64,000 nucleotides of DNA from Clostridium sp. (GTDB taxonomy: Bacteria > Bacillota > Clostridia > Clostridiales > Clostridiaceae): positions 60,236-124,235 of the forward strand of contig JALEZF010000058.1 of assembly GCA_022773025.1 (NCBI GenBank). The letters run 5' to 3'. A program made the position numbers and the translations under genes. The notes under the pieces were generated by a model, which saw only the letters and a list, made by a program, of their open reading frames with translations, was not told the DNA's origin and ran no database searches. Below are positions 25,642 through 35,182 of the stretch, in pieces (position 1 is the stretch's first letter; every line of letters starts with the position of its first letter).

Positions 25642-25851
25642 TATATGGGAAAAAATATATAAAAAAATAATAAAAAACAGTAGAATATTTGGTGATTTTA
25701 GTTTATTATTGTAAAGGGAATTTTATATTAAATAAAGTGAAAAATATTAATATATTATAGATGAACGCGAAGAGCATTAAATCTCTGACAAAGGTAAGAT
25801 GCGTCTTTTTTTCATTCTGTATATTTTTATTGAAAAGGAGAGTGTATTCTT

Positions 25852-27219
25852 ATGGCACATTATGGAATTTTGAGCGTTTTACCAGCGTTACTTGTAATTA
25901 TTTTTGCATTATTAACAAAAAGAACCTTAGAAGCTCTGCTTATAGGTACATTGTCCACTTACATAATAATGTATGGATGGGGATTTGGAGTACCTTGGTC
26001 AGAAGCATTCTTTTCAGCGGCAGGAAATCCAGATAATCAATGGGTTCTTATTGTATGTGGGCTATTTGGAAGTTTAATTGCACTTCTTAGAAAGTCAAAA
26101 GGAACTTTAGGATTCTCAGGAAGACTTGAAAAGTATTGCAGCACTCAAAAAAATACTCTATTTATGACATGGGTATTAGGAATTTTAATTTTTGTAGACG
26201 AATATTTAAATATAATGACTCTGGGAGCGTGTATGAAAAATATTTCAGACAAGAAAAAGGTTCCAAGAGAATCTCTTGCTTATATAATTGATTCTACGGG
26301 AGCCCCTATATGTGTTCTTTTACCTTTTTCTACATGGGCTATTTTCTATTCAAGCATGTTTGGAAAGCAAGAAGGCGTAGCTGCCTTAGGCTATGGCAGT
26401 GATATAGCTACATATATAAGGGTAATACCATATACTTTTTATGCATGGGCTGCTGTTATAATAGTTCCACTATTTATAGCAGGTATCATTCCTAAACTAG
26501 GAAAGATGAAAGAGGCTTATAAAAGAGTAGAGAGTACAGGACACGTATTTAGTGATGAAAGCGCAAAATTTAATAGTGATATGCTAGATGAGTATTCAGA
26601 AGGAGAAGGCAAGCTTATAGATTTTTTATTGCCTATAGGAGTACTGATAGGTGCTACTATGATTCTTGATGATTTATTTTTAGCCGTTATAATATCTTTA
26701 TTTGTATGCTTGGTTTTATATGTACCAAGAAAGAAGATGACCTTTGGAGAGTTTTGCGATATATATATAAATGGATTTTGTGATATGGTTCCAACAATAG
26801 CCATCGTATTTATGGCTTTTGTTATGCAGCAGGCAGCTAGTGATATAGGACTTCCTGCTTATGTGATACAAACAGTTACACCTTATTTAAATGGATCAAT
26901 CTTCCCAGCAGTAGCTTTTATAGTAGTAGCTGTTTTAACATTTGTTACAGGTAGTAACTGGGGTATCCCAGCAGTATGTGTTCCAATAATAATTCCATTA
27001 GGATTTTCATTAGGAGCAAATCCTTTACTAGTAATGGCAGCAATACTATCAGGAGGCACATTAGGAAGTCATGCATGTTTCTATTCAGATGCAACGGTTC
27101 TAACTTCCAACTCTTGTGGAATAAACAATATGGATCATGCACTTAGCCAGTTTCCTTATGCAGCAATTGCTACAGGAGTTAGCTTGATTGGATATTTGAT
27201 CTTTGGATTTATAATGTAA
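25852..27219 (+). CDS. NhaC-family Na+/H+ antiporter-like transporter
   Basis: The 455-aa polytopic membrane protein matches the NhaC family (ion transporter superfamily), with FVDEYLNIMTLG, the STGAPICVLLPFSTW re-entrant region and TGSNWGIPA / GGTLGSHACFYSD in the C-terminal half. Some members exchange sodium and protons; others (e.g. malate-lactate MleN) exchange organic acids. GAAAAGGAGAG precedes ATG 25852. The leader holds a small hairpin region (25764-25806, ACGC/GCGT and AGAG/CTCT arms plus T-run) that may be an attenuator; no riboswitch class was recognised. Downstream are two FAD oxidoreductases, perhaps using the transported substrate. Confidence 0.85.
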   Translation: MAHYGILSVLPALLVIIFALLTKRTLEALLIGTLSTYIIMYGWGFGVPWSEAFFSAAGNPDNQWVLIVCGLFGSLIALLRKSKGTLGFSGRLEKYCSTQKNTLFMTWVLGILIFVDEYLNIMTLGACMKNISDKKKVPRESLAYIIDSTGAPICVLLPFSTWAIFYSSMFGKQEGVAALGYGSDIATYIRVIPYTFYAWAAVIIVPLFIAGIIPKLGKMKEAYKRVESTGHVFSDESAKFNSDMLDEYSEGEGKLIDFLLPIGVLIGATMILDDLFLAVIISLFVCLVLYVPRKKMTFGEFCDIYINGFCDMVPTIAIVFMAFVMQQAASDIGLPAYVIQTVTPYLNGSIFPAVAFIVVAVLTFVTGSNWGIPAVCVPIIIPLGFSLGANPLLVMAAILSGGTLGSHACFYSDATVLTSNSCGINNMDHALSQFPYAAIATGVSLIGYLIFGFIM

Positions 27220-27229
27220 TATATAAAAT

Positions 27230-27279
27230 AAAAGGAATGTTACAAAGCGAAAAAATTTTCTGATGTTCCTTTTGTTTTT
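27230..27279 (+). terminator. Probable intrinsic terminator after NhaC gene
   Basis: AAAAGGAA pairs with TTCCTTTT around a 27-nt loop; GTTTTTTGG follows. Moderate strength. Confidence 0.55.
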
Positions 27280-27369
27280 TGGAGAAAAGATTTTAAATTG
27301 AATAAACTGAATAATGAATACGAACAATAAAATATATTAAATGTAACAAAAAGAGGGAGAAGAAAAGAA

Positions 27370-28791
27370 ATGGAGGATATTGTGATTATAGGTGCAGGCG
27401 TAGTGGGATGTGCTATAGCTAGGGAATTATCTAAATATAATTTGAATATATCTGTAGTTGAAAAGAATTCTGATGTGGCGGAAGGAGTATCTAAAGCAAA
27501 CAGTGGAATAATTCATGGAGGCTTTAATGAAAAGGAAGGTACATTGAAATGTAAGTTGAACTTGCAGGGAAATAAAATGATTGAGAATTTATCAAAGGAT
27601 CTTGATTTTAAATTTATTAGAAATGGAGCATTGGTTTTAGCTTTTGATGAAAAAGAAATAGAAAAAATTCAATACTTAAAATCTAATGGAGATAAAAATG
27701 GAGTTCCAAATCTTAAAATACTTGAGGGAGATGAAGTACTGAAACTGGAGAAAAACTTAAATCCTAAGGTTCAAAAAGCGCTATATGTTGAAACTTCTGG
27801 AATAGTAAGCCCTTATGAGATGACTTTGGCTTTTGCCGAAAATGCTTGTGAAAACGGAGTGAAATTTAAGTTTAATGGGGAAGTTTCAAGCATAGTAAAA
27901 GAAGGGGATTGTTATAGCCTATCCTTGAAAAATGGAGAAGAAATGAAGAGCAAGCTTGTAATAAATGCTGCAGGATTAATGGGTGGAATTATAAACAATA
28001 TGGTAAGCAGCAAAAAATATGAGATAAACCCTGTAAAAGGTGAGTATTGCCTATTCGATAAGGAAGTTGGAACTAGCTGCGAAAAGACCTTGTTTCAGGT
28101 ACCAACTGAATTAAGCAAAGGTGTTTTAATTACGCCTACGGTGGATGGAAATCTCTTATTGGGACCTAATGCAAAAGCTCAAGAAACTGCAGGAACATCA
28201 AGGAAAGGTATAGATGAGATAATCGAAAAGAGCAAGAAATCCATAGAAAATCTTCCTCTAAATAAAGTCTTGAATACTTTTAGTGGTTTAAGACCTAAAA
28301 TTAAAGGTGATGACTTTATAATTGAAGAAGCAGAAGGAAATGAGAGATTTATAAATGTAATAGGCATAGATTCTCCAGGTCTTACAGCAGCTCCAGCCAT
28401 TGGATGCTATGTAGCTGAAATCATAGAGAGAAAAATGGAATTAAAGAAAAAAGATAATTTCAAAAGCAAGAGAAAAGGAATTGTAAAATTTTCCTCATTA
28501 AGCCTAGAAAAGAAGAATGAAATCATAGCTGAAAATCCAGCCTATGGCAAAATGATTTGCAAATGCGAACTTGTTACAGAGGGAGAAATTATAGATTCTA
28601 TAAGGAGACCTCTTGGAGCTACAACTATAGATGGAGTTAAAAGGAGAACTCGTGCTATGATGGGAGGATGTCAAGGCATTGGATGCATGATTCCTATAAG
28701 TACAATTTTAAGCAGGGAACTTCATAGAGATATAGTATCTATAAATAAAAATAAGGATAATTCATCTGTTATCGGATTTAAGGAGGAGTAA
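27370..28791 (+). CDS. FAD-dependent oxidoreductase, GlpA-like with BFD-type Fe-S domain
   Basis: The 473-aa protein has an N-terminal DAO/GlpA fold ([16 protein letters not shown] at residues 7-22, FAD binding; an NSGIIHGGF substrate region) and, after about residue 390, a BFD-like [2Fe-2S] domain with CKCE and GGCQGIGC cysteines. This is the layout of the anaerobic glycerol-3-phosphate dehydrogenase A subunit and of related enzymes in clostridia. It would oxidise a 2-hydroxyacid or glycerol 3-phosphate. The next gene is a GlpB-like partner 3 nt away. A third small subunit (DUF1667) often seen in this cluster is absent here; a lysozyme remnant follows instead. Confidence 0.85.
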   Translation: MEDIVIIGAGVVGCAIARELSKYNLNISVVEKNSDVAEGVSKANSGIIHGGFNEKEGTLKCKLNLQGNKMIENLSKDLDFKFIRNGALVLAFDEKEIEKIQYLKSNGDKNGVPNLKILEGDEVLKLEKNLNPKVQKALYVETSGIVSPYEMTLAFAENACENGVKFKFNGEVSSIVKEGDCYSLSLKNGEEMKSKLVINAAGLMGGIINNMVSSKKYEINPVKGEYCLFDKEVGTSCEKTLFQVPTELSKGVLITPTVDGNLLLGPNAKAQETAGTSRKGIDEIIEKSKKSIENLPLNKVLNTFSGLRPKIKGDDFIIEEAEGNERFINVIGIDSPGLTAAPAIGCYVAEIIERKMELKKKDNFKSKRKGIVKFSSLSLEKKNEIIAENPAYGKMICKCELVTEGEIIDSIRRPLGATTIDGVKRRTRAMMGGCQGIGCMIPISTILSRELHRDIVSINKNKDNSSVIGFKEE

Positions 28792-28794
28792 AGA

Positions 28795-29685
28795 GTGAAA
28801 GAATATGATTTGATTATCATAGGTGGAGGAGCCTCCGGAATGTTATGTGCAATATATGCTTCAAAGAAAAATATAAAAAATATATTGCTCATAGAAAAAG
28901 ATCCTGTCCTAGGTGGAGCATTAACTCTTGGAAATTATAATATAAGTAGCGAGAATTTTATGACGGGAAAAGAGTATAAAGAAAAGTTATTAAATGAGTT
29001 TGAAAGTTCAGATGTAGAAGTAAAATTAGGCACTATGGCTATAAAAATAGATGATAATAATGAGATTATTTGTACAAGTGAAAAAGAAGGGATAGCTAAG
29101 TATAAAGGACGTAAGATAATTTTGGCTAATGGAGCAAAAGAAACTAGCAGAAAAGCTGTAAACATGGTTGGAGATAGATGCAGTGGCATTTTAACAGTTG
29201 GCATGGCTAAAAAGATATTTGCAATGAAGGATGTTATTCCGGGGAAAAATATACTTATATATGGCAATGATATTTTGTATATGTTAGAAAATGAATTGAA
29301 GGAACATAATTTAAAGATAGTAGGCATAATCTGTGACAAGGGACAACAAGAGACTTTTGGATTAACAGACAAGATATATGAAGGCTATGACATATGTAGA
29401 ATTCAAGGAGAAGGTAGAATTGAAAGTGTAATCTTGTGCAAAGGTAAAGAAGAAACGGAAGTTAAGTGTGATACATTAATTTTTGCAAAACCTATGCTAT
29501 CAGATGGGTTAGTTGCAAAAAGAAGCGGCATTAAGCTGAATATGAAAACCACAGGGCCAGCAGTTGATGAGGAGTTTGCTACATCAAAATCAAATATCTT
29601 TGCATGCGGTAACGGTATCTATATACATAATTCCATTGAGGAAATAGAAAGAGGATGCAAGAAGGTTATAGAATCATTAAGCTAA
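28795..29685 (+). CDS. FAD-dependent oxidoreductase, GlpB-like partner
   Basis: The 296-aa protein opens with a FAD-binding motif, GGGASGMLCAIYASK, and has an internal NAD-like segment and a C-terminal FACGNGIYIHNS FAD site. It resembles the NAD(P)/FAD-dependent subunit that pairs with GlpA-like proteins. It probably passes electrons from the substrate flavoprotein to an acceptor. GTG 28795 is the start, with AAGGAGG within the end of the upstream gene; spacing of 3 nt suggests translational coupling. Substrate is not known. Confidence 0.82.
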   Translation: MKEYDLIIIGGGASGMLCAIYASKKNIKNILLIEKDPVLGGALTLGNYNISSENFMTGKEYKEKLLNEFESSDVEVKLGTMAIKIDDNNEIICTSEKEGIAKYKGRKIILANGAKETSRKAVNMVGDRCSGILTVGMAKKIFAMKDVIPGKNILIYGNDILYMLENELKEHNLKIVGIICDKGQQETFGLTDKIYEGYDICRIQGEGRIESVILCKGKEETEVKCDTLIFAKPMLSDGLVAKRSGIKLNMKTTGPAVDEEFATSKSNIFACGNGIYIHNSIEEIERGCKKVIESLS

Positions 29686-29707
29686 TCAGTATTAAATCAT
29701 ACCATAA

Positions 29708-30294
29708 GCCTTTTTTAGAGCAAATATAGATGCTAGAGAGCAAGCTAGATACTTCGTACAAAATATAGGAAGCAAAATTTCAGACTGTAGATTGACTCTA
29801 GATATAGAAGTATCAGAAGGCTATGATGCAAATACATTGACCAATATGTGTATGGATTTTTTAGAAGAGGTAAAAACCTTATCGGGAAAAGATGTAGTAG
29901 TTTATACCTACAGTAATTTTGCACAAACTTCTTTAAATTCAAGATTATCTGCATATCCTTTGTGGATAGGGGATTATGGAGTGAATACACCTCAAAGTAA
30001 TGGTATATGGAATAGCTGGATAGGCTTTCAATATTCTGATACAGGAAGAGTGTCAGGAGTTAATGGCAACTGCGATTTAGATGTTTTTACTGAAGAAATA
30101 TTTTTATCAAAAGATACATCTTCAGGTGGGAATCAAAATTCATTAACTGGAGATGTAATCTATAAGGTAAAATCGGAGATACCTTAAGAGAAATAGCAGA
30201 GCTTTATGGTACAACATGGCAGCATTTAGCTGAGATAAATAATCTAAGTAATCCTAATTATATATATCCTGGTGAAGTAATAAAGATAAGATAA
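29708..30294 (+). pseudogene. Remnant of a GH25 lysozyme with C-terminal LysM
   Basis: From about 29708 the frame reads AFFRANIDAREQARYFVQN and then LDIEVSEGYD, DVVVYTYSN and AYPLWIGDYG, typical of the C-terminal half of GH25 muramidases. The first 80 or so residues, with the catalytic start, are missing. At about 30174 the frame ends in TAA (30184-30186). One extra G in TCGG would give KSGDTLREIAELYGTTW and a complete LysM repeat ending at TAA 30294. So it has at least two lesions and is not functional as read. Confidence 0.75.
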
Positions 30295-30406
30295 GATTTA
30301 TAGCAGTGGCTAGTAATTAATTTTACTAGCTATTTTTACATAAAAACTTAAAATAGGGTATAATGAATAGATAGCAAATTTAATTCATTGGTACCAAGGA
30401 GGGAAA

Positions 30407-31843
30407 ATGAAAAATCATTTTAAAAAATTTAAATTAAGTGAAGATATATTAAAATCTATAGATGAGCTGGGATATAAGAAGCCTTCAGATGTTCAGGAAA
30501 AAGTTATTCCTGAAATAATGTTTAATAAAGATGTCATTGTAAAGTCTCAAACAGGTAGTGGAAAGACAGCTGCTTTTGGTATTCCATTGTGCGAAAAGAT
30601 AGAGTGGAATGAGAATAAGCCTCAAGTTTTGATATTAACTCCAACTAGAGAGCTGGCAGTTCAAATAAAAGATGACCTTGCAAATATAGGTAGATATAAG
30701 CGATTAAAAACTATAGCTGTATTCGGAAAACAGCCATTTTCAGAGCAAGTAGCTGCATTAAAACAGAGAACTCATATGGTAGCAGGAACTCCAGGAAGGG
30801 TACTTGACCATATAGATAGAGGAACTTTAGATGTTAGCAAAATAAAGTACTTTGTAATAGATGAAGCTGATGAAATGCTAAATATGGGATTCATAGGCCA
30901 GGTTGAAGGTGTTATAAGAAGAATGCCTAAAAATAGGGTAACTATGCTGTTTTCTGCAACAATACCAGAAGAGATAGAGTCTCTTTGCAAGAATCATATG
31001 AGAAGACCAGTCAAAATAGAAATAAAAGCTCAAAAACTCATAACGGACAATATAGAACATAATTTATACAGAATTGATGGTAATGAAAAATTAGAAGCTT
31101 TAAATAAAATATTATTGATAGAGACTCCTAAAACAGCAATTGTGTTTTGTAGGACTAAGGATAATGTTGATTTAGCCTATGACTATCTAAAGGAAAAAGG
31201 GTATTCCATTGGTAAAATTCATGGAGGTATGCTTCAAAAAGAAAGACTTGATATAATGGAAGCCTTTAGAAGAGGTGACTTTAGAATACTTATTGCAACA
31301 GATATAGCAGCAAGAGGTATAGACATAGAAGGTATAACTCATGTAATAAATATAGATGTGCCTATGGAAAAGGAAGCTTATGTCCACAGGATAGGAAGAA
31401 CGGGAAGAGCAGGAAGTAGTGGAAAAGCTATCACTTTTGCAACACCATATGAAGATAGATTCTTAAATGATATATTTGACTATATAGGTTTTAGCATAGA
31501 GGAAAGTCAGCTTACGGAACCATCTAAAGAAGAAATCACAAAATCTATTAATATATTAAAGTCGAAGCCTGAAGCTAAAAATGTAAAATCTAAATCTGTT
31601 AACAAAGGAATAACTAAGCTTTATCTCAATGGTGGAAAGAAAAAGAAGATAAGAGCAGTAGATATAGTAGGAGCTGTTTCTAAAATAGAGGGAGTAAATG
31701 GCGATGATATAGGAATTATTGAGATACAAGATATGGGTTCCTATGTAGAGATACTAAATGGTAAAGGAAATCTAGTAATGACAGCTTTAAAAGATGCAAC
31801 CATAAAGGGAAAGAAGCTAAGAGTTGAAAAAGCAAGAAAATAA
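30407..31843 (+). CDS. dbpA: DEAD-box RNA helicase DbpA/YxiN
   Basis: The 478-aa protein has the DEAD-box core with SQTGSGKT (Walker A), PTREL, DEAD (IDEADEML), SAT and [10 protein letters not shown], and a C-terminal RNA-binding domain from about residue 405 ([21 protein letters not shown]). That tail is typical of DbpA/YxiN, which recognises hairpin 92 of 23S rRNA and works in large-subunit assembly. AAGGAGGG precedes ATG 30407. The gene is single, with a terminator shared with the convergent kinase remnant. Confidence 0.92.
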   Translation: MKNHFKKFKLSEDILKSIDELGYKKPSDVQEKVIPEIMFNKDVIVKSQTGSGKTAAFGIPLCEKIEWNENKPQVLILTPTRELAVQIKDDLANIGRYKRLKTIAVFGKQPFSEQVAALKQRTHMVAGTPGRVLDHIDRGTLDVSKIKYFVIDEADEMLNMGFIGQVEGVIRRMPKNRVTMLFSATIPEEIESLCKNHMRRPVKIEIKAQKLITDNIEHNLYRIDGNEKLEALNKILLIETPKTAIVFCRTKDNVDLAYDYLKEKGYSIGKIHGGMLQKERLDIMEAFRRGDFRILIATDIAARGIDIEGITHVINIDVPMEKEAYVHRIGRTGRAGSSGKAITFATPYEDRFLNDIFDYIGFSIEESQLTEPSKEEITKSINILKSKPEAKNVKSKSVNKGITKLYLNGGKKKKIRAVDIVGAVSKIEGVNGDDIGIIEIQDMGSYVEILNGKGNLVMTALKDATIKGKKLRVEKARK

Positions 31844-31907
31844 GTTTTTAGAATTACTAAAATGAATATAGTGTTTTAACAATGATTTTTAAACACTCAG
31901 AGCATTA

Positions 31908-31950
31908 AATAAATGCCATGGAGAATTTTTGGTTTTCCATGGCATTTATT
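31908..31950. terminator. Intrinsic terminator, bidirectional
   Basis: AATAAATGCCATGGA and its complement form a 15-bp stem with a 13-nt loop between convergent dbpA and the kinase remnant. Confidence 0.85.
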
Positions 31951-31961
31951 ATTAGAATGTA

Positions 31962-32969
31962 TTAAGTTAAAGGGAATTTGAATGTAAAACAGGTTTCTAT
32001 ATATGGTTCACTAGTGACATCAATGGTTATATTATGGCGATTAGCTATCTGATTTGCGATGGCAAGTCCTAGACCCGTACCATTTTTATTTTCATTACTG
32101 TTTGATTTATGAAACCGATCAAATATATGAGGAAGATTTTCCTTAGAAATTCCACAGCCATTATCAACTATTGATAGCTTTATATAATTTTCATTTTTTA
32201 TAAGATTTACTGTGATTAAAGAGTATTCTTTCGAGAATTTAATTGCATTATCTAAAACTATCATAAGCATTTGTCTTATACGGCTGTAATCTCCAACTAT
32301 AGCACAGTGAGATAGTGATAGATTTGAAATTATTTTTATATTACGGTTTGAAGCTATCCTATTCATGCTGTGGATGACTTCTTCAGTTATTAAGGAAAGA
32401 TCTAAATTATCTATTTCAATTTTAAAGTCAACATTTTGAAGCTTTGATAAATCTAAAAGGTCGTTGACAAGACGCTGAAGGTGAATACTTTCATGTAACA
32501 TGTGATTGTGGTATTCAGATACTTTATCTGGCTTAGTGATTATTCCATCACATTGATGTACTTCTGTTTTGACTTTATAATTACCTTTAGAGAGGAGAAT
32601 AGCTGTATCCTTCATTTTGCTTAAAGGTTTAGTAAAACTTAAAGACATAAACATACTGATTATAATAGCTATAATTAAAGCTAATGCTATACTTACAATT
32701 AAAATTTTAAATCCTCCATGGATAGAAGAGGATATATCTTCTACTGGAGAATGGAGAAGAACAACCACTATAACACTGTCATCATAATTCTTTATTGGTG
32801 TACCAACAGTGATGGATTTTGTGTTTAGTATATCGCTGAAGCTTTTACTAAATGATGTCTTCCCTTGAAAAGCTTCCTCTATGACATATTCGGCATCCTT
32901 AGGAAGCTCTGAATAATTTAAATTCATATTTCCCTTTCCGCGGGTGATAAGCTGAGATTCTTTGATTAG
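31962..32969 (-). pseudogene. Histidine kinase remnant without the phosphoacceptor region
   Basis: The frame (ATG 32927; open upstream as KESQLITRGKGN to about 32963, then a codon run that no longer looks kinase-like) encodes a periplasmic remnant, one transmembrane helix, a HAMP-type KPLSKMKDTAILLSKGNYKV, then jumps to YHNHMLHESIHLQRLVND and an intact ATPase domain (DNAIKFS, DNGCGI, GTGLGLAIA). The segment that normally holds the HisKA His (SHExRTP) is missing, about 60 or more residues. The N-terminal membrane helix is missing too. No response regulator is adjacent. I read it as a decayed kinase; as written it could not autophosphorylate. Confidence 0.7.
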
Positions 32970-33082
32970 GAAAAGGCAATAAAAATGGTAGTGGAATGAG
33001 AAGAGGACAGATGGGAAAAATAATTAGTTTTTTAATAGAGTATAAAATCAAAACTAACTAGAAAATAATAAATAAATTTATG

Positions 33083-33117
33083 AAATTACGAATAGGAGAT
33101 CTGTTCGTAATTTTTTT
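33083..33117 (+). terminator. Orphan intrinsic terminator
   Basis: AAATTACGAA pairs with TTCGTAATTT (10 bp, loop 11 nt) followed by a T-run. No plus-strand gene lies upstream; it may be a relic of a lost gene or end a small RNA. The rest of the gap 32970-33239 shows nothing else I can support. Confidence 0.65.
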
Positions 33118-33269
33118 ATCCAATTAAGGGAATGCTTATATTAATAATATAAAAGTTAATAAATATTAACAAATTTAAATCTATATTATTTTTATAAAAA
33201 ATCCCCAGTATGATATAATTGTTATTACTGCAATAAATTTTGTCACAGTATGGGGAGTTGAAAAGGAAA

Positions 33270-34421
33270 ATGAATTACATGAAAGATCCAAAATTTAAAT
33301 CAAATTTAATGTTATCAACCTACATAGTTGTTTTAGCATTTGCATTATTAAACTTGAAAACAGTAGGAGCAGTTATAGGCGGAGCCTTAGGTATGCTAAA
33401 GCCATTTTTAATAGGTATAGCTATTGCTTTTGTTTTCAATCTTCCTATGAAACTTATAGAGGGTAAAATTGTAGAACCTATTTTAAAAAAGATGAATATA
33501 AAAAAAGGGACTAGAGGTATTTCTCTTGTTTTAACTATTTTGACTATATGGGGACTATTTATAGGACTTATAGTTTTTGTAATTCCTCAGCTTATAGAAA
33601 GTGGATCCACATTGGTTAAAAATATACCAGATTATTTAACGTCTTTAGAGCAACTTCTTCTTAAATATGTAGGGACTACAGATGTTCTAACTGAGATAGT
33701 CAATGGCATATTGTCTATGGGAGAAAGCATACTAAAAGTTGTAGGACAAATAACAGGAAATGTACTAGGTCAGATTTTACAGGTTACTGTTGGACTTACA
33801 TCAGTGATAGCAAATTTCTTTATGGGATTTTTAATAGCTATCTACATACTATTAAGCAAAGAAAAACTTGGACTTCAAGCAAAAAAGATGCTTTATGCTT
33901 TTGTAAATGTAGATAAAGCTGATAAGGTCATGGGAGTAGCTAAAATATCTCACTGGAAGTTCTCCAAATTCATAGCAGGACAATGTCTTGAAGCAATTAT
34001 ACTTGGTTTACTATGTTTAGTAGGAATGAAGCTTCTATCTCTTCCTTATGCAGTGCTTATAAGCACAATAATAGGAGTTACTGCTTTGGTACCTATCTTT
34101 GGAGCTCTAATAGGAACAGTACCAGCTGTATTTATAATCTTTATGATAGATCCAGCTAAGGCTTTATGGTTTATACTACTAATAATAGTTATACAACAGC
34201 TTGAAGGACATTTGATTTATCCTTTTGTTGTTGGACATTCTATAGGACTTTCTGCTTTATGGGTACTTCTTGCCATAACCATAGGAGGCAGCACTTTTGG
34301 AATCCTTGGAATATTGATAGGAATACCGCTTCTTGGTATTATATATAGTATAATGTCTACAATCATTAATAATAAACTTGCTAAAAAGAATATTAATGAT
34401 GAAGAACTTGAAAGGAAATAG
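33270..34421 (+). CDS. AI-2E family transporter (second copy)
   Basis: This 383-aa protein shares family features with the 12-kb paralogue: about eight membrane segments, the GHLIYPFVVGHSIGLS block and a glycine-rich C-terminal helix pair. Substrate is unknown; the family covers AI-2 export and sodium/proton exchange. The upstream TTG at 33240 has no usable site; GGGAG/AAAAGG-like purine runs precede the ATG codons at 33270 and 33279, so 33270 is a best guess. It leads a likely operon with two small genes downstream (14 and 15 nt gaps). Confidence 0.82.
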   Translation: MNYMKDPKFKSNLMLSTYIVVLAFALLNLKTVGAVIGGALGMLKPFLIGIAIAFVFNLPMKLIEGKIVEPILKKMNIKKGTRGISLVLTILTIWGLFIGLIVFVIPQLIESGSTLVKNIPDYLTSLEQLLLKYVGTTDVLTEIVNGILSMGESILKVVGQITGNVLGQILQVTVGLTSVIANFFMGFLIAIYILLSKEKLGLQAKKMLYAFVNVDKADKVMGVAKISHWKFSKFIAGQCLEAIILGLLCLVGMKLLSLPYAVLISTIIGVTALVPIFGALIGTVPAVFIIFMIDPAKALWFILLIIVIQQLEGHLIYPFVVGHSIGLSALWVLLAITIGGSTFGILGILIGIPLLGIIYSIMSTIINNKLAKKNINDEELERK

Positions 34422-34435
34422 AATGAGGTACTAAT

Positions 34436-34780
34436 ATGGATAAAAACTTTATAAGCGCATTAAAGTTAGCGGAAAAATTAAATGTACATCTTAAGATTGC
34501 CACATCAATGAAATCTTTTGATACCTACAATAGCTTTTATAATATTTATACGGAGTCAGATGAACCATGCAGGAGAATAGCTGTACTAACACCTTATAAA
34601 GAGTTAGAGGAAGTTTATGATGAGGCTCCTGACAAACCCGTAGATAACATCATGATGGTAGATGGTAATGTATGGATTAAAGATTATACTTTAACTACGA
34701 ATCCTAAAAATATAAACTTAGAGGAAATCTTAATAGAAGAAAATCAGGCTAAAGCAATTGAAAAGTATTTTAAGGGATAG
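34436..34780 (+). CDS. Hypothetical protein, 114 aa
   Basis: A soluble protein with no membrane segment or metal motif, starting MDKNFISALKLAEKLNVHLK. I do not recognise a family. It lies between the second AI-2E gene and the ArsC-like gene with gaps of 14 and 15 nt, so all three probably form one transcript. The start has a modest GAATGAGG region upstream. No function is proposed. Confidence 0.65.
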   Translation: MDKNFISALKLAEKLNVHLKIATSMKSFDTYNSFYNIYTESDEPCRRIAVLTPYKELEEVYDEAPDKPVDNIMMVDGNVWIKDYTLTTNPKNINLEEILIEENQAKAIEKYFKG

Positions 34781-34795
34781 GAGGTATATAAAATC

Positions 34796-35134
34796 ATGAA
34801 CATACAAATCTTTGGTATAAAAAAGTGTTTTGATACAAAGAAAGCTGAGAGATACTTTAAAGAGAGAAATGTAAAGTTTCAGTTTATAGATCTAAAAGAA
34901 AAGGCTATAAGCAAAGGGGAACTTACTAATATAAAGAATGCTGTAGGATTAGAAAATCTCATAGACAAAAAATCTAAAGATTATAATAAGCTTAATTTAG
35001 ACAAGATACGAAGTGCGGAGATGAGGGAAGAGATACTTCTAAAAAATCCTTCACTGTATATGACACCAATAGTTAGAAATGGAAAGAAAGCTACTGTTGG
35101 CTATAAGCCTGAAGTATGGCAAACTTGGGAATAA
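34796..35134 (+). CDS. ArsC/Spx-family thioredoxin-fold protein (Cys form)
   Basis: The 112-aa protein has a thioredoxin-like fold of the arsenate reductase family: MNIQIFGIKKCFDTKKAERYF places a catalytic Cys11 in KCFDTKK, with no second Cys at the CxxC position, and the C-terminal part reads NPSLYMTPIVRNGK. It is therefore the Cys counterpart of the TGA-containing gene at 23902. Family members include glutaredoxin-linked ArsC and the RNA polymerase-binding Spx; this one is neither clearly. GAGG is 11 nt before the ATG. A terminator follows. Confidence 0.82.
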   Translation: MNIQIFGIKKCFDTKKAERYFKERNVKFQFIDLKEKAISKGELTNIKNAVGLENLIDKKSKDYNKLNLDKIRSAEMREEILLKNPSLYMTPIVRNGKKATVGYKPEVWQTWE

Positions 35135-35140
35135 TAAGAA

Positions 35141-35182
35141 AGATGTGCTGCGAAACTAATAATATTGCAGCACATCTTCTTT
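35141..35182. terminator. Intrinsic terminator, bidirectional
   Basis: AGATGTGCTGC and GCAGCACATCT form an 11-bp perfect stem (15-nt loop) with T-rich tails in both directions, between convergent genes. Confidence 0.8.

Noticed and set aside
25761-26036. A frame starting at 25761 upstream of and overlapping the NhaC gene
   Set aside because: No ribosome-binding site, composition of a shadow frame, and it runs into NhaC coding sequence in another phase.
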